Shown: positions 1 through 6,838 of the stretch, piece by piece
How the letters are laid out: every line of letters begins with the position of its first letter
Numbering within the stretch: position 1 is the stretch's first letter
Source: CAZXWK01 sp964644675
Lineage (GTDB): Bacteria; Actinomycetota; Coriobacteriia; Anaerosomatales; JAAXUF01
Length of the DNA stretch: 28,691 nt
Direction of reading: 5' to 3'
NCBI GenBank assembly: GCA_964644675.1
Contig: CAZXWK010000032.1
Coordinates: 1 to 28,691 of the forward strand
The notes under the pieces: model-generated
What the model was told of the DNA's origin: nothing
What the model saw: only the letters and a program-made list of their open reading frames with translations
Database searches by the model: none
Program-made: the position numbers and the translations under genes

Positions 1-58
<58 letters not shown>

Positions 59-63
59 ATATG

Positions 64-95
64 TCACGAGCCGAAGCTCGCGATACACGAAGTGT
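64..95 (-). other. Two tandem small hairpins just upstream of 16S
   Basis: On the minus strand the first hairpin in transcription order is ACAC-TTC-GTGT (95-85). The second is CGAGC-TTCG-GCTCG (80-67), a five-base stem with a UUCG loop that can extend to 83/64 across one mismatch. They sit between the rRNA leader and the 16S 5' end. A role in folding or processing of pre-16S RNA is plausible, but it is inferred from position alone. Confidence 0.55.
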
Positions 96-220
96 GATCC
101 GGTTCTATCCGGAGTGATCCACCTACATCGGTAAGGAGGCCGATGCGGTTTGGATCCGAACTCTATGTCAGCCGGTTTGGTCTGTTGATAGACCCTCTCG
201 GCTTGACGGGTTCATTGTGT

Positions 221-237
221 GGTTCGCAATGCGAACC
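221..237 (-). other. Perfect inverted repeat in the rRNA leader
   Basis: A seven-base perfect inverted repeat (GGTTCGC, three-base loop, GCGAACC) lies just downstream of the boxA-like motif on the minus strand. No T-run follows, so it is not an intrinsic terminator. It probably contributes to leader folding in the rRNA precursor; nothing more can be said from the sequence. Confidence 0.5.
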
Positions 238-250
238 TACTGGCTTGTCA

Positions 251-269
251 CAGTATCCGGTTTTCAAGG
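251..269 (-). promoter_or_regulatory. boxA-like antitermination motif in the rRNA leader
   Basis: The minus strand reads CCTTGAAAACCGGATACTG. This resembles the CTTTGAAAACTGAATA-type conserved motif found in rRNA leaders and spacers of Gram-positive bacteria, where boxA-type elements load Nus factors and stop premature Rho termination. It lies about 80 nt downstream of the promoter and about 190 nt before 16S, a normal place for such an element. The identification rests on sequence resemblance only. Confidence 0.6.
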
Positions 270-351
270 TTCAGGCTGCGGCGGATTCCCTGCAGAACCT
301 GCGGTTTTGTCCGCCGCCTGCCGCCTGACTTGCGTTCGGCGGCAAGGAGAT

Positions 352-380
352 ACATTACGCACTCACTCGCGTGGTGTCAA
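352..380 (-). promoter_or_regulatory. Promoter of the rRNA operon
   Basis: On the minus strand a perfect -35 TTGACA (380-375) is followed after 17 bases by TAATGT (357-352), a housekeeping-sigma promoter with optimal spacing. The start point would fall near 345, giving a leader of roughly 290 nt before 16S. It lies downstream of the terminator at 443-473, so the rRNA operon has its own start and does not depend on tyrS read-through. No other convincing hexamer pair was seen in the leader. Confidence 0.8.
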
Positions 381-442
381 CAGGTTCTCGGAACTTTCTT
401 CGGCGATTTCCTGCCCTGACCGAAACCCCAGCTCCGGGTACG

Positions 443-473
443 AAAAACGCCTTCCGCGAACCTCCGGAAGGCG
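443..473 (-). terminator. Intrinsic terminator between tyrS and the rRNA operon
   Basis: On the minus strand a perfect eight-base stem CGCCTTCC / GGAAGGCG (473-466 with 455-448) with a ten-base loop is followed directly by TTTTT (447-443). This is a textbook Rho-independent terminator. It ends transcription coming from tyrS, or from any short transcript that starts between tyrS and this point, about 63 bp before the rRNA -35 hexamer. Confidence 0.85.
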
Positions 474-733
474 CCTCAGCAGCACGCAGCCGCATGGTGT
501 TCCAGCGGCGCCGCTATAGGTGACACTCCGGGCTGAACCTGATTATCAACGCTCGCTCCAGTCTCCTGGACGCTCGTGCGGTGCGGTCACGTACTGTACC
601 AGTCCCGTTCACCTCAGCGCAAGAGCCACTCTAGCTCGCTGTATATACCCGTAGACCGGCGATCGGAATCGTGGTCGCATCGCTCCACCCGCTCGGTCTG
701 GCCGAAGACCAAGGCGCACGAGGTCGGCGCCGA
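474..733. other. Gene-less region between tyrS and the terminator; possible small RNA
   Basis: No coding frame with a ribosome-binding site and no tRNA, 4.5S RNA, tmRNA or RNase P signature is visible here. Read on the minus strand there is a -10-like TATATA (646-641) without a clear -35. Further down is a hairpin TCCAG-GAGA-CTGGA with a GNRA-type loop (570-556), then a 12-base self-complementary AGCGGCGCCGCT (516-505). The stretch then ends in the terminator at 443-473. It is either a long tyrS 3' untranslated region or a small structured RNA; I cannot decide which from sequence. Confidence 0.35.
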
Positions 734-1942
734 TCAGCCCGCGTTGACGACGCGGCCAAACTTGCGCTTCCCCACCTGGACCACACGTCCTTCTACGCGC
801 GCACGCGCGTACGTATATACGCGAGCCTCGAGCTGTTCACCCTCGATCCGCACGCCGCCTTGGTCGATCATCCGGCGCCCGTCCGACGCGGTCGACACGA
901 GGCCCATCTCGGCGAGGAGGCCCGGCAGGTAGACCTCGGGCTCGAGCGCGATCACGAACTCGTCGATCTGCTCGGGAAGCTGGTGCTGCTTGAACACGCG
1001 GTCGAAGGCCTCTTCGGACTCCGCGGCCGCGCCCTGGCCGTGATACTGACCGACGATGGCGCGAGCGAGCTGGCGTTTCGCGACGTTGGGATGCAGCTCG
1101 CCGGAGCACAGCCCCTGCTCGATCGCTTCGATCTCGTCGACCGGCAGGGCGGTGCACAGTCGGTAGTACTTGACCATCAACTCGTCGGGGATCGACATGA
1201 CCTTGCCGAACATGTCTGCCGGCTCGTCGGTGAGGCCGATGTAGTTGCCGTAGCTCTTGCTCATCTTCTGTACGCCGTCGGTACCCTCGAGGAGGGGCAG
1301 GGTCAGCGCGACCTGCGGCTCCATTCCCATCTTCTCCATGAGTTCTCGACCGGCGAGGAGATTGAAGAGCTGGTCCGTTCCTCCGAGCTCGACGTCCGCC
1401 TTGATGGCGACCGAGTCGTAGGCCTGAGCGACCGGATAGAGGAACTCGTGCAGCGAGATCGACTGCTGCGTGGCGTAGCGCTTCGCGAAGTCATCGCGCT
1501 CGAGCGTGCGGGCCACCGTGAACTGACTCGTGAGTCGCAGCAGGTCCGCGAAGCCGAGGGGGGCGAGCCAGTCGGAGTTGCGGCGCAGCTCGGTCTTCTC
1601 GGGGTCGAGGATCCGGAATGCCTGGTCGACGTAGGTCTGGGCGTTCGCTTCGATCTGCTCGGCGGTCAGGGGCGGTCGCGTCGTGTTGCGGCCCGAGGGG
1701 TCGCCGATGAGGGCCGTGAAGTCGCCGATGATCAGGACCACCGTGTGCCCGAGGTCTTGGAACTGTCGCAGCTTGCGCAGCGGCACGGCGTGTCCAAGAT
1801 GCAGGTCCGGCGCTGTCGGGTCGACTCCGAGCTTGATCCGGAGCGGCGTGCCGCGCCGGAGTTTCTTCTCCATGTCGGCCGCCGGAACCAGATCGGCGAT
1901 GCCGCTCGTGATGACGTGAAGCTGGTCTTCGGGCGAGTGCAC
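734..1942 (-). CDS. tyrS: Tyrosyl-tRNA synthetase
   Basis: Charges tRNA-Tyr with tyrosine in the cytoplasm. The class I signatures are clear: HLGH (residues 48-51) within DPTAPDLHLGH, and KMSKS at 226-230. The C-terminal part (about 340-402) is an S4-type RNA-binding domain. The text resembles the TyrZ/long-form TyrS subgroup rather than E. coli TyrS. I chose the GTG start at 1942 (402 aa), because GAGGAGGG lies eight bases upstream and the family homology begins there. An in-frame ATG at 2017 would add 25 low-complexity residues without a good ribosome-binding site. The gene stands alone, divergent from the PBP gene at 2154. No T-box (the conserved AGGGTGG-type antiterminator sequence) is visible upstream, so tyrosine-dependent attenuation is not supported. 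Confidence 0.96.
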   Translation of the reverse strand: MHSPEDQLHVITSGIADLVPAADMEKKLRRGTPLRIKLGVDPTAPDLHLGHAVPLRKLRQFQDLGHTVVLIIGDFTALIGDPSGRNTTRPPLTAEQIEANAQTYVDQAFRILDPEKTELRRNSDWLAPLGFADLLRLTSQFTVARTLERDDFAKRYATQQSISLHEFLYPVAQAYDSVAIKADVELGGTDQLFNLLAGRELMEKMGMEPQVALTLPLLEGTDGVQKMSKSYGNYIGLTDEPADMFGKVMSIPDELMVKYYRLCTALPVDEIEAIEQGLCSGELHPNVAKRQLARAIVGQYHGQGAAAESEEAFDRVFKQHQLPEQIDEFVIALEPEVYLPGLLAEMGLVSTASDGRRMIDQGGVRIEGEQLEARVYTYARARVEGRVVQVGKRKFGRVVNAG

Positions 1943-1950
1943 GGGGCGGG

Positions 1951-1958
1951 CCCTCCTC
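1951..1958 (-). promoter_or_regulatory. Ribosome-binding site that decides the tyrS start
   Basis: The minus strand reads GAGGAGGG, eight bases before the GTG at 1942. It is a near-perfect Shine-Dalgarno sequence and the reason for preferring GTG 1942 over the upstream ATG at 2017. Confidence 0.75.
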
Positions 1959-2153
1959 GGGGATCGGCCGCCCGCGCGATCGACCGAGGGCAGCGCGCGG
2001 CGGCTCGTTTGGCTCATGGTTTGCGTGTCATACTACACCAAGGAACGGACCCGGCCGCCTGGGCGCGGGACCGAGAGTGACGGCGCCCGCGAGCACGCGA
2101 GACACGCCGTCGAGGCGGCCGAATCGCCCCCGTCGAGAGGGACACCCGATCCT

Positions 2154-4721
2154 ATGACAGCTCAACGCTCGAACCGTGGTGGCGGCCCTTCGCCGCGCCC
2201 ACGCCCCCGTCGCCAGTCAAGCGGTGCGACGGGCCGGACACCGGCGAACAGCGGTCGTAACAACCCCCGTCCCGCCCCCCGCAAACCGGCCTCACGCAAG
2301 GGGCCGAGGCGACACTGGCTTCGCACGACGCTCCTCGTGCTCGGTATCGGGGCGGCCCTGCTCGCACTGCTCGCCATCGCGGGCTGCGCGGCCCTCTCGG
2401 CATCCCTGCCCGATCCCAACACGGCCAAAGCCCGCGGTCGCGACCAGTCCTCGGTCATCCTCGACCGCAACGGCAAGCTCATCGTGCGCCTCTACGCCGA
2501 GCAGAACCGCAACGACGTGGCGCTCCAGCGCATGCCGGCCACGCTCAGGCAAGCGGTCATCGCCACCGAGGACCAGCGCTACTACGAGCACGCGGGCGTC
2601 GATCCGATGGGTATCGCCCGGGCGCTCGTGAGCGACATCGCCTTGGGACGCAAGGCGCAGGGCGGCTCGACGATCACCCAGCAGTACGTCAAGAACGCGT
2701 TCGGCAGCCCCCAGAAGACGCTGCGCCGGAAGGTCGAAGAGGCCCTCCTCGCGAACAAGCTGGAGAAGCAGTACACCAAGGACCAGATCCTCGAGCTGTA
2801 CCTCAACACCATCTACTTCGGGCACGGCGCCTACGGCGTCGAGGCCGCGTCGCAGGCGTACTTCGGCAAGGGCGTCGAGAAGCTCGATCTCCCCGAGTCC
2901 GCCCTACTCGCAGGGATCATCAAGGCGCCCGGTCACTACTCGCCCTACCTGGATCCCGTCGCCGCGAAATCACGCCGCGACCTGGTCCTCAGGCTCATGC
3001 GCGAGCAGGGATACATCACGGCCGAACAGCAGGCAGCCGCGGCAGCCGCTCCGATCAAGACGGCCGGCCTGAAGGGCGCGTCGAACACCGCGCCGTACTT
3101 CGTCGAGTGGATCAAGGAGCAGCTGTCGAAGAAGTACACCCAGGACCAGCTCTACCGTGGCGGCCTGGTCATCAAGACCACCCTCGACCTGCCCATGCAG
3201 CGCGCCGCCGAGAAGGCGGTCTCGTCCACGCTGAACAAGAAGGGCGACCCGTCAGCCGCACTCGTCGCGGTCGTGCCTGGATCCGGCGAGGTCGTCGCGA
3301 TGGTCGGCGGCCGCGACTTCAAGACGCAGCAGTACAACGTCGCGGCTCAGGGCGGACGTCAGCCGGGGTCCGCGTTCAAGCCGTTCGTACTGGCCACCGC
3401 ACTCGCCAACGGCGTCAGCCCCGAGCAGACCTTCGAGTCAGGCCCGCTGACGCTCCCGCTACCCGGCGGCCAGACTTGGAGCGTCACGGGCGCCAGCGGA
3501 GGACGCACCGGCCCCATCCGCCTGCGCGAGGCCACCGAGAAGTCCGTCAACTCGGTGTTCGCCAAGCTGATCACCGACATCGGTGCCGACAAGGTGGTCG
3601 CCACGGCCGAGAGCCTCGGCATCCGAAAAGGCATCACGCCCGTGCCCGCGATCGCACTCGGCGGCCTGGAGCACGGCGTGACGCCACTCGAGATGGCCAC
3701 CGCTTACGCCACCTTCGCCGCCGGCGGTACTTCGGCTGCCCCGTACGGGCTGGCGGAGGTCAAGGACCATCAGGGCACCGTCATCTACTCGGCCAGCCCG
3801 AAGACGAGCGAGGCGATCAAGCCGGCCGTCGCGTACCTGGTCACCGACATCCTCAAGGGCGTGATCACGAAGGGTACCGGGAAGGGCGCCGACATCGGCC
3901 GCCCGGCTGCCGGCAAGACCGGCACCACTCAGGAGAACCGCGACGCGTGGTTCGTCGGCTACGTGCCTCAGCTCGCAGTGGCCGTCTGGGTCGGATACCC
4001 CGAAGCCCAGAAGTCGATGAACGACGTCCGTGGCCGACAGGTGACCGGCGGCTCGCTGCCGGCCTCCATCTGGGCCAAGTTCCTGGAGACCGCACTGTCT
4101 AAGACCGCCGAGAAGGACTTCGTCAAGCCGGACGGACTCAAGCAGGTCAAGATCTGCCTCGACACGGGCCTGGCCGCGACGGCGTACTGCCCCAAGACCG
4201 GCTCGGCCCTCTTCCTCGCGGACACCGAAGTGAAGCCGTGCACCAAGCACGCAGCACCCGAGAAGGTCACCGTGCCCAAGCTTGTCGGCATGACCAAGGA
4301 GGCGGCGCTCGCGCTCATCTCCAAGCTGAGCCTGGTCGCCAAGGTGGTCGAGGCCGACGTCCCCGGCGTCGCCGCGGGCACCGTGTCGGCGCAGGACCCT
4401 ACGGCCGGAAGCGTGGTGCCCACCCAGACCGTCGTCACGATCACCGTCAGTACCGGCGGGTCCACGAACAAGCCGCCGGCGGCGGACTTCTCGCTCCCCG
4501 CTTCCATCAAGGCCGGCCAGAACGTGCCGCTCGACGGCTCCGCCTCCAAGGACGACGGGAAGATCGCGACGTGGTACTGGGAGTTCGGCGACGGTATGAC
4601 CGCGAACGGCGTCAAGGTCAGTCACGCATGGCCGACCGCCGGTACGTACGAGATCACGCTCTGGGTGACCGACGACCACGGGCAGCAGGCCTCCGTGACC
4701 AAGAAGGTCAAGGTCCAGTAG
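2154..4721 (+). CDS. Class A penicillin-binding protein with PASTA and PKD domains
   Basis: Bifunctional peptidoglycan synthase: it polymerises lipid II and cross-links stem peptides on the outer face of the membrane. Layout of the 855 residues: a basic, Pro/Arg-rich cytoplasmic tail (1-55), one membrane segment (about 56-83), a GT51 transglycosylase domain (catalytic Glu139 in ATEDQRYYEH; GGSTITQQ at 170-177), and a transpeptidase domain with SAFK (Ser406), SVN (464-466) and KTGT (588-591). These are followed by a PASTA domain (about 703-766) and a PKD-like domain (about 771-855, WYWEFGDG at 807-814). Four cysteines lie at 668-696, between the transpeptidase and PASTA parts. The ATG at 2154 follows GAGAGGG at 12 bases; homology starts after it. 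PASTA domains are common on such enzymes, but a terminal PKD domain is not. The gene converges with the U32 gene. Confidence 0.95.
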   Translation: MTAQRSNRGGGPSPRPRPRRQSSGATGRTPANSGRNNPRPAPRKPASRKGPRRHWLRTTLLVLGIGAALLALLAIAGCAALSASLPDPNTAKARGRDQSSVILDRNGKLIVRLYAEQNRNDVALQRMPATLRQAVIATEDQRYYEHAGVDPMGIARALVSDIALGRKAQGGSTITQQYVKNAFGSPQKTLRRKVEEALLANKLEKQYTKDQILELYLNTIYFGHGAYGVEAASQAYFGKGVEKLDLPESALLAGIIKAPGHYSPYLDPVAAKSRRDLVLRLMREQGYITAEQQAAAAAAPIKTAGLKGASNTAPYFVEWIKEQLSKKYTQDQLYRGGLVIKTTLDLPMQRAAEKAVSSTLNKKGDPSAALVAVVPGSGEVVAMVGGRDFKTQQYNVAAQGGRQPGSAFKPFVLATALANGVSPEQTFESGPLTLPLPGGQTWSVTGASGGRTGPIRLREATEKSVNSVFAKLITDIGADKVVATAESLGIRKGITPVPAIALGGLEHGVTPLEMATAYATFAAGGTSAAPYGLAEVKDHQGTVIYSASPKTSEAIKPAVAYLVTDILKGVITKGTGKGADIGRPAAGKTGTTQENRDAWFVGYVPQLAVAVWVGYPEAQKSMNDVRGRQVTGGSLPASIWAKFLETALSKTAEKDFVKPDGLKQVKICLDTGLAATAYCPKTGSALFLADTEVKPCTKHAAPEKVTVPKLVGMTKEAALALISKLSLVAKVVEADVPGVAAGTVSAQDPTAGSVVPTQTVVTITVSTGGSTNKPPAADFSLPASIKAGQNVPLDGSASKDDGKIATWYWEFGDGMTANGVKVSHAWPTAGTYEITLWVTDDHGQQASVTKKVKVQ

Positions 4722-4775
4722 CACCGACGTAGCTGCCAGGATCGACCGGAGCCGCACGATCCCCAACCGGCGCGG

Positions 4776-6731
4776 CTAGACGATCCCGCGGAAGAAGTGG
4801 CCGGACGTGGTCGTCCCCGCAGTGGGCCGCGTCTCCACGGGTTTGCCGGCCTTCGCGCGCTGCAGCGCCGACCTCACTTCCTCGACCGCGGCTGCCGCAG
4901 CCGAAGGCGTCTCGAGGTCGAGATCGAGCCTGACCCCCGACACCCCACTCGCGAGCACCTCATCCAGGGCGCCGAGCAGGTCGAGCGGTACGGAGTTGTA
5001 CACGTGCGTCCGGCCCTGCGGGTCGGTGAACACCGGGAACCGGTATCCCTTGCGGTCTCTGAGCTCGTTCCCACGTGCCCGTCGCTCGCACCCGGCGCAC
5101 CGCCGGTCGCACGGCCCCTCGGCCATCAGCACGCAGTGCTCGGTGACCATGATCTCCTGGCGGCCTCGGACCGCGATGCCCACCGGCGTGTCGACGCTCC
5201 CTGCGATCGATGCGATCTGTCTTCCCGAAAGCTCGGGCGAGAGCCACACGAACTCCGCTCCCGACTGGGCGAGCGAGGCGACCGACTCCCGGTTCACCGC
5301 GTTCAACGACCAGTGCGCCTGAGCGCGCGCGCCCGCCTTCACGGCATCACGGAGGACGCCGAGGTTGCCGCACACGACAGCTTCGCCCGCGCGCACGCGA
5401 CGCATGAGGACGGGCAGTTCCCGGTCGTGCGCGATACGGGGCAGGAGCGGCACGATTCCCGGCGCGAGCGCATCCGCCGAGCGGAGCGCCCAGGCGGGGA
5501 CGTGCACCTCGTCTGCGCCGGCGGCAAGACACGCCTGCGCGGCCTCGACCGAACCCACCACCGCGACCATCCGGGGGGCGATGCGCCGTCGGCCCCGCGC
5601 CCCCGGAGCTGGAGTCCGGTCCGTCAGCGACGGGCCGTCGGTTGCAGGCCGGCCCGCCCACGGCGTGAGCACCGCGGACTCGTAGTCGGCGAGTGCCGCG
5701 GCCCGCGCGCCATGCAGCGCGGAATAGCCGATGCCCACGTCCGGGGAGAGCGTCAGGTCCCAACCGCCGATGCGATAGGGCGTCCCCCCGAGCCGCCCGA
5801 CGTGCTCGGCGATCTCCTCGGCAGTCACGGCCTTGGTTCGCGCCCGCTCCACGATCGCTCCCGTCGCGCAACCGGAGCGCCCCTGCTCGTCGGTCACGCG
5901 CACCGACAGCGGCGAGCCGGCGACCAGTGCGACCTCGAAGTCGAGCGGGATGTCGCCCTGTCCCGAGTCCGCGAAGGTCCGGCGGGCGGCCGCCTCGAGC
6001 GAAGCGTTGCGCACGCGGAAGACGCGGTCGCCGGCAGAGACGGGCTTCTCGGCGTAGACGCGGGCGGTCGTGCCGGCCGGTACGCTGCGCTGCTCGGCGT
6101 CACCGACCCGCATGATGCCGACCGTCTGGGCGAAGCGGCCCGAGCCGGTCCAGAACTCGATCGTGTCCTCCGACTCGACGGGTGCCTCGAACCTGATCGT
6201 CGCGCCATCGGAGGAGACGGACGCGATCCTGCCGACGAGGACCCCCCGGTTGTTCGGGCGGCGATAGCTCATCATGTCGTTGCCGCGCTCCCCGATGAGG
6301 TACGCCTCCGAGAACCCCCGCGAGAAGGACTCGTCGAGCGCCCGGCGCTCGCCGTCACGAGCCTCGTACGCGTCNNNNNNNNNNNNNNNNNNNNNNNNNN
6401 NNNNNNNNNNNNNNNNNNNNNNNNNNNNNNNNNNNNNNNNNNNNNNNNNNNNNNNNNNNNNNNNNNNNNNNNNNACGAGCGCGAGCGCCTCGTCGAACTC
6501 GGCGGGCAGGACGAGGATGTTCACCGTCAGGTAGACTTTGACACCACGGAGGTGCGCGTAGCGGCAGGCGTCGGCGAGCGACTCGAGGGAGAAGTTCTCG
6601 GCGCCGCGGCGCGCATTGAATCCCTCGACGCCCAGGTAGACCGCGTCGGCCCCGTTCGCGACCGCCGCCCGTAGGGCGGTCGGGCCGCCGGCGGGGGCGA
6701 GAAGCTCGGGTTTCTTGCGGTCTGAGGGCAC
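4776..6731 (-). CDS. U32 family protein (RlhA-like, two U32 domains), interrupted by an assembly gap
   Basis: U32 proteins of this kind include E. coli RlhA, which hydroxylates a cytidine in 23S rRNA; some relatives are annotated as collagenase-like proteases. The N-terminal part before the gap has the typical KPELLAPAGG, ADAVYLG and FNARRGAENFS text. After the gap come RGFSEAYL and RRPNNRGVLVGRI (the U32 C-terminal/DUF3656 region), then a second U32-type barrel starting near PRMVAVVGSVEAA with a Cys cluster, C-x6-C-x3-C-x2-C, in its C-terminal part. The 100 N cannot hold the missing core of the first U32 domain, which I estimate at 200 or more residues, so the true gene is longer. I prefer the GTG start at 6731 (GGAG seven bases upstream); an ATG at 6785 has no ribosome-binding site. 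Function is assigned at family level only. Confidence 0.85.
   Translation of the reverse strand: MPSDRKKPELLAPAGGPTALRAAVANGADAVYLGVEGFNARRGAENFSLESLADACRYAHLRGVKVYLTVNILVLPAEFDEALALXXXXXXXXXXXXXXXXXXXXXXXXXXXXXXXXXXDAYEARDGERRALDESFSRGFSEAYLIGERGNDMMSYRRPNNRGVLVGRIASVSSDGATIRFEAPVESEDTIEFWTGSGRFAQTVGIMRVGDAEQRSVPAGTTARVYAEKPVSAGDRVFRVRNASLEAAARRTFADSGQGDIPLDFEVALVAGSPLSVRVTDEQGRSGCATGAIVERARTKAVTAEEIAEHVGRLGGTPYRIGGWDLTLSPDVGIGYSALHGARAAALADYESAVLTPWAGRPATDGPSLTDRTPAPGARGRRRIAPRMVAVVGSVEAAQACLAAGADEVHVPAWALRSADALAPGIVPLLPRIAHDRELPVLMRRVRAGEAVVCGNLGVLRDAVKAGARAQAHWSLNAVNRESVASLAQSGAEFVWLSPELSGRQIASIAGSVDTPVGIAVRGRQEIMVTEHCVLMAEGPCDRRCAGCERRARGNELRDRKGYRFPVFTDPQGRTHVYNSVPLDLLGALDEVLASGVSGVRLDLDLETPSAAAAAVEEVRSALQRAKAGKPVETRPTAGTTTSGHFFRGIV
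6375..6474. other. Assembly gap (100 N) inside the U32 gene
   Basis: Exactly 100 N, the conventional filler for a gap of unknown size. The flanks are the N-terminal and DUF3656 parts of the same protein family in the same order and strand, so the join looks correct but the length does not: the conserved middle of the first U32 domain is missing. Confidence 0.95.
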
Positions 6732-6838
6732 TGAGCAGCTCCGGTCGGAGGGTGACGGGGCGGTGACGAAACGGGCCTCTGGCATGCATTTCGCGCGATA
6801 ACGGACAATGTACCACCCTGCTCGGGAAGCGGAGGCTC

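Noticed and set aside
143..519. Short plus-strand open frames in the rRNA leader
   Set aside because: They lie antisense to the rRNA leader and promoter, lack homology-like text and lack ribosome-binding sites.
671..2080. Long open frame on the plus strand opposite tyrS
   Set aside because: It mirrors tyrS in a GC-rich genome, shows Arg/Asp/Val/Leu-biased text without any family motif, and has no ribosome-binding site.
1943..2153. T-box riboswitch or clear divergent promoters between tyrS and the first PBP
   Set aside because: No AGGGTGG-type antiterminator sequence and no terminator hairpin were seen. A -10-like TAGTAT exists on the minus strand, but without a partner -35 at the right distance.
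2017..2153. N-terminal extension of the first PBP upstream of ATG 2154
   Set aside because: The extra residues are low-complexity Arg/Glu text over the divergent promoter region; the ATG at 2154 has a purine-rich ribosome-binding site.
4750..4777. Inverted repeat AGCCGC/GCGGCT between the convergent PBP and U32 genes as a terminator
   Set aside because: Only six base pairs with a 16-base loop, no T-run, and it overlaps the U32 stop codon.
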